Assembly (NCBI GenBank): GCA_937906775.1
Contig: CALCUD010000127.1
Span: 13,958-77,957 of the forward strand
DNA: 64,000 nt
DNA from: an uncultured Clostridia bacterium
GTDB taxonomy: Bacteria > Bacillota > Clostridia > Christensenellales > Aristaeellaceae
Direction of reading: 5' to 3'
Every line of letters begins with the position of its first letter. The stretch's first letter is position 1. This document shows positions 61,170-64,000 of the stretch, piece after piece. Position numbers and translations under genes: made by a program. The notes below the pieces were generated by a model, which was given only the letters and a program-made list of their open reading frames with translations, was not told the origin of the DNA and ran no database searches.

Positions 61170-62363
61170 CTGATCTATTACGGTACGCGCCTGTCGGACA
61201 ACCTCTCCCGGAGGGAGCCCGAGGGCTATCTGCTCTGTCTCAATGTCCCGGTCGCCCGGACCGGCGTCCAGGAATACCTGCCGGAGGAGCTGGGGCTTCC
61301 GCCCGGCGGGCCGCCGGTGCCGGTGTTCCGCCCGGAGGAGGAAGTCTTTTCCCCCGCGACGCTCGCGTCTTTTGAGGGCATGCCGGTCACGGACGGTCAT
61401 CCGCCCGATCCGGAGGGCGTGACGGCGGAAAACGCCGCCCGGCTCGGGAAGGGGCATGCCCATAACATCCGCCGGGGCGCCGGCGCGGAGTCGGATCTGC
61501 TCCTGGCGGATCTGATGATCACCGACCCCGTCCTCATCGGCCGGATCCTTCACGGGGGCAAGCGGGAGATCTCCTGCGGCTACAATTACACCCTCTCGGA
61601 GGAAAACGGCCGGTATGTCCAGCGTCAGATCCGCGGAAACCACGTGGCCGTCGTCGAGGCGGGCCGCGCCGGCGCCCGCGTATCCATCAAAGACCGTAAA
61701 CCGGAAAGGAGAATGACTGTGAACAACCGTAAACTTGCCCGTTTCATTGCCCGCGTCGCGAAGGACGGCGACACGGAGGAGGTCGCCGAGCTGCTCGGCG
61801 AACTGATCGAGCCCGAAGCCGCCCCCGCGGCGGAGAGCGCCGTCCTGCCGGAGACGCTGCCCGCGGCTGAAGCGCCCGCGGCCGAAACGCTCGCCGCCGA
61901 AGCCCTCGCGGAGGAGATCCTTGCCGCCGACGCGCCCGACCTCATGGCGGAGATCCTCGCGCGGCTGGATCAGATCGTCGCGCTGCTGACCCCCGCGGCC
62001 GCGTCCGCGGCGGACGAACCCGACCCCGTCACCCTGGCCGCCGAGCTGATCGCCGGCTCGCCGGAGGAGATCCTGTCCGAGGTCATCGAACCCGACGCGG
62101 ACCCCGAATGCGATCCCGATAAGCAAACCGCGGACGCCATCAAGGCCGCGATCCTGGCCGTCCGCCCCGCGCTGGCGAAGATGCCCCGAGGGGACCGCGC
62201 CGCCGTCGCCGCCGATCTGGCCGGCCGTCTGCGCCGCCTCTCCGGCCGTCCCGCCGCCGCGGGCGACACCTATGCCGCGCTGAAGCGCGCCGCCGTCCGG
62301 AAGCGCGATGACGCCGATCTCGGCCGCCGCATCATGGCGGAGCGCAACCCCTGCGTCCGGTGA
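61170..62363 (+). CDS. DUF2213 phage protein (putative prohead protease/scaffold), CTG start
   Basis: A 397-residue protein. Homology-like sequence begins at CTG 61170 (LIYYGTRLSDNLSRREPEGYLL), which has AAAGGAGGG 7 nt upstream; no ATG, GTG or TTG in frame fits. The first 180 residues are DUF2213: FEGMPVTDGHPPD, KGHAHNIRRG, GGKREISCGYNYTL and GNHVAVVEAGRAG. The rest is Ala- and Glu-rich (about 190-300), like a scaffold, with helical ends. In related phages this protein precedes the cement protein and capsid, as here. Confidence 0.85.
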   Translation: MIYYGTRLSDNLSRREPEGYLLCLNVPVARTGVQEYLPEELGLPPGGPPVPVFRPEEEVFSPATLASFEGMPVTDGHPPDPEGVTAENAARLGKGHAHNIRRGAGAESDLLLADLMITDPVLIGRILHGGKREISCGYNYTLSEENGRYVQRQIRGNHVAVVEAGRAGARVSIKDRKPERRMTVNNRKLARFIARVAKDGDTEEVAELLGELIEPEAAPAAESAVLPETLPAAEAPAAETLAAEALAEEILAADAPDLMAEILARLDQIVALLTPAAASAADEPDPVTLAAELIAGSPEEILSEVIEPDADPECDPDKQTADAIKAAILAVRPALAKMPRGDRAAVAADLAGRLRRLSGRPAAAGDTYAALKRAAVRKRDDADLGRRIMAERNPCVR

Positions 62364-62412
62364 GGCGGCGTCCTCTCCCCGATCAATCCCACCCAAAGGA
62401 GGTCCCGTAATC

Positions 62413-62895
62413 ATGGGAAAAGTATTGTCTGATTTCCTGCCCGGCTGGCCCGGCACCGTCTCCCGCGCGGTCGACGATATCATCGTCGCCCTGCCGAACG
62501 CCGAATCCTCCACGAGTCTCCAGCCCGGTACGGCTGTGACCCTCTCGGATGACGGCAAGGGCATCAAGTACTGGCGTTCCGCCAAGACCGCCGACGATTT
62601 CCTCGGCATCATCGTCCGCTCGCCCTCCCGGACTCCGGCCGCCTACGGCGCGAACACCGCCGCCGTCGCCCCCGGCGAAATGGCGGAGGTCATCACCCGC
62701 GGATCCGTCATCGTCACGCTGGAGGACGGCGTGCCCGACCCAGGCGATCCGGTGTATATCGTCAAGAGCACCGGCGGCTTCGCCACCGACGCCGACAGCG
62801 GCTCGAACCTCAAGCTGAACGGCGTTCATTTCCGCGGCGTCGCGGACGCTGACGGGAACATCGAGATCGTTCTGAACGAGCGGAACGTGCTGTAA
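62413..62895 (+). CDS. Phage structural cement protein (Gp24-like)
   Basis: A 160-residue protein starting at ATG 62413 with AAAGGAGG upstream. It is beta-rich: VTLSDDGKGIKYWRSAKTADDFLGIIV, MAEVITRGSVIVTLEDG, GDPVYIVKSTGGF and HFRGVADADGNIEIVL. This pattern and the place between DUF2213 and the DUF2184 capsid protein match the capsid-stabilising cement protein Gp24 family. It has an ordinary host-like GC bias of the module. Confidence 0.8.
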   Translation: MGKVLSDFLPGWPGTVSRAVDDIIVALPNAESSTSLQPGTAVTLSDDGKGIKYWRSAKTADDFLGIIVRSPSRTPAAYGANTAAVAPGEMAEVITRGSVIVTLEDGVPDPGDPVYIVKSTGGFATDADSGSNLKLNGVHFRGVADADGNIEIVLNERNVL

Positions 62896-62913
62896 AGGAA
62901 GGAGTTGAATGTG

Positions 62914-63876
62914 ATGCCCCCTTATCTGCCCTCCCGTCTGACCGCCCGCGACTCCTACACCTTCCTGATGAAGGAGCTGGAGAAGGTCGACGAAAAGATC
63001 CTTGAACCCCTTTCCGGGACCGACTGGCCCCGGGATATGCCCGTCATCACCGGCGGCGGCCTCCTGGAGTCCGTCGCTTCGGTGGACGTGACCTACGCGT
63101 CCTCCGGCACGCTGGACGACAATCTGATCTTTGAGGCCGCGAACGATATCCCCGTCATCCAGGCGGATATGTCGAAGTCTGTCGCCCGCACCTTCAACTT
63201 CGCGGAGTACATGTCCTTCTCGACCATGGAGCGTGAAAAGATGATGCAGGTCGGCCGCGATCCGGAGACCTTCCTGAACAAGGGCATCCGCCTGCACTGC
63301 GATAAGGTCATCGACCGCAATGTCTACAAGGGCTTCTCCAAGGTCTCCTCGACCGGCCTCATCAACAACGCGAACGTCACCCGCACCACCGCCCCGGCCC
63401 ATACCTCCGGAGGTACGGACACCCAGTGGTCGAAGAAGACCGCGGACGAGATCCTCGCGGATATCAATTTCGTCCTTTCCTCCGTCTGGCGCGACAACGA
63501 CTGCTCCTCCGACGCGCTGCCGAATCATATCCTGATCCCCGTGGATCAGTTCGGCGCGCTCGTCACGCGGAAGGTCGGGGATGACTCCGGCAAGTCCATT
63601 CTGACCTATGTCCTGGAGAACAACCTCACGGTCCAGCAGGGCGGTCAGCTCGTGATCTCCCCCTGCAAGTGGTGCAAACAGGCCGGCACCGCCTCCTCCG
63701 ACCGCATGGTCTGCTACATGAACCGCCCGGACCGGATCTGCTTCAACCTGACCCAGCCCCTGCGCCGTATGGATACGGAGTACGCCGAAATGCGGATCAA
63801 GATCCCGTATATCGCGCAGTTCTCCGAGGTCCGGTTCCTGTACCCGTCAACTGTCCGTTACATGGACGGAATCTGA
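62914..63876 (+). CDS. Phage major capsid protein (DUF2184 type)
   Basis: A 320-residue protein; ATG 62914 lies 9 nt after AAGGAG (GTG 62911 also possible). The DUF2184 capsid features are visible: RDSYTFLMKELEKVDEKI, EPLSGTDWPRDMPVITGGG, EYMSFSTMEREKMMQVG, and the C-terminal LRRMDTEYAEMRIKIPYIAQFSEVRFLYPSTVRYMDGI-type end. Its place after the cement protein fits. This is the main shell protein of the virion. C-terminus is complete (stop 63874-63876). Confidence 0.88.
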   Translation: MPPYLPSRLTARDSYTFLMKELEKVDEKILEPLSGTDWPRDMPVITGGGLLESVASVDVTYASSGTLDDNLIFEAANDIPVIQADMSKSVARTFNFAEYMSFSTMEREKMMQVGRDPETFLNKGIRLHCDKVIDRNVYKGFSKVSSTGLINNANVTRTTAPAHTSGGTDTQWSKKTADEILADINFVLSSVWRDNDCSSDALPNHILIPVDQFGALVTRKVGDDSGKSILTYVLENNLTVQQGGQLVISPCKWCKQAGTASSDRMVCYMNRPDRICFNLTQPLRRMDTEYAEMRIKIPYIAQFSEVRFLYPSTVRYMDGI

Positions 63877-63885
63877 GGTGAGCGT

Positions 63886-64000
63886 ATGTTGATTTTATCC
63901 CGCGTCTGCGCGGAATTTCATAATCCCCGCGGCGAAGTCATCTTTCGCGTGACTCCCGCCACCCGCCTGACCTTCCTGGAAGCCCCGGAGGAGATCCGCT
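63886..64000 (+). CDS. Phage protein, partial at window edge
   Basis: An open frame starting MLILSRVCAEFHNPRGEV, with GAGGTGAG before its ATG, running off the right edge after about 38 codons. The place after the major capsid gene suggests a head-completion or neck protein, but too little is seen to name it. Confidence 0.55.
   Translation, partial: MLILSRVCAEFHNPRGEVIFRVTPATRLTFLEAPEEIR

Noticed and set aside
61163..61375. A 70-residue gene starting at the ATG inside the ribosome-site region of the DUF2213 gene
   Set aside because: It overlaps the DUF2213 frame fully, has no matching features and its ATG is too close to the ribosome site.

Overview
The window looks like the chromosome of a moderately high-GC anaerobic Clostridia-type Firmicute, probably a gut or rumen commensal. 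Evidence: Firmicute-type AddAB recombination nuclease, AGGAGG-type ribosome sites before nearly every gene, several LplABC/MalEFG-like sugar importers, an SpoIIE-type phosphatase, CotH and C69 secreted proteins, and short peptides with Gly-Gly leaders. Host genes prefer CGG for Arg. No rRNA, tRNA or CRISPR array was seen, so the lineage is an inference.

Layout. 1-8.6 kb (minus strand): partial metallo-beta-lactamase hydrolase, nucleotidyl-sugar synthase RfbA, then addA and addB. 8.7-15.8 kb: SpoIIE-type phosphatase, then a cluster holding three Gly-Gly leader peptides. The first overlaps the start of a SunS-like glycosyltransferase by ATGA. The second is a zinc-ribbon peptide broken by a stop codon. 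The third is an intact zinc-ribbon paralogue. Between them sit a secreted amidohydrolase and a CAT-like acetyltransferase. 15.9-20.5 kb: an envelope O-acylation operon (two DHHW proteins, an MBOAT acyltransferase and a secreted protein). 20.8-26.7 kb: diguanylate cyclase, TetR with a perfect operator, a Zn/Cd-type P-ATPase, a secreted protein and two GNAT enzymes. 26.7-30.3 kb: an LplABC-like importer. 30.3-38.5 kb: secreted proteins (C69 dipeptidase, phosphodiester glycosidase, CotH, SH3-domain protein), a fourth Gly-Gly leader peptide and an SGNH esterase.

38.7-44.5 kb is an accessory stretch: an AT-rich Schlafen-AlbA regulator, a heterodimeric ABC exporter with foreign codon use, and a small protein made of 21-residue repeats. 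44.6-50.7 kb: acylphosphatase and a LacI-controlled maltodextrin operon (lacI, GH13, malE, malF, malG) with LacI-type operators and a terminator between malE and malF. 50.7-56.9 kb: a truncated AraC remnant, a C_GCAxxG_C_C protein, a Cys-rich Big_2 protein, a hybrid histidine kinase interrupted by an in-frame TGA inside a membrane helix, and an XRE/DUF3169 pair with tandem palindromic operators. 57.0-64 kb: the head module of a prophage (terminase subunits, portal, DUF2213, cement protein, major capsid), with a baseplate J-like gene in an unexpected place next to two UUCG-loop hairpins.

The most promising novelty is the family of Gly-Gly leader peptides, above all the translationally coupled peptide-glycosyltransferase pair at 10.5-12.0 kb (a candidate glycosylated RiPP), and the zinc-ribbon leader peptides.
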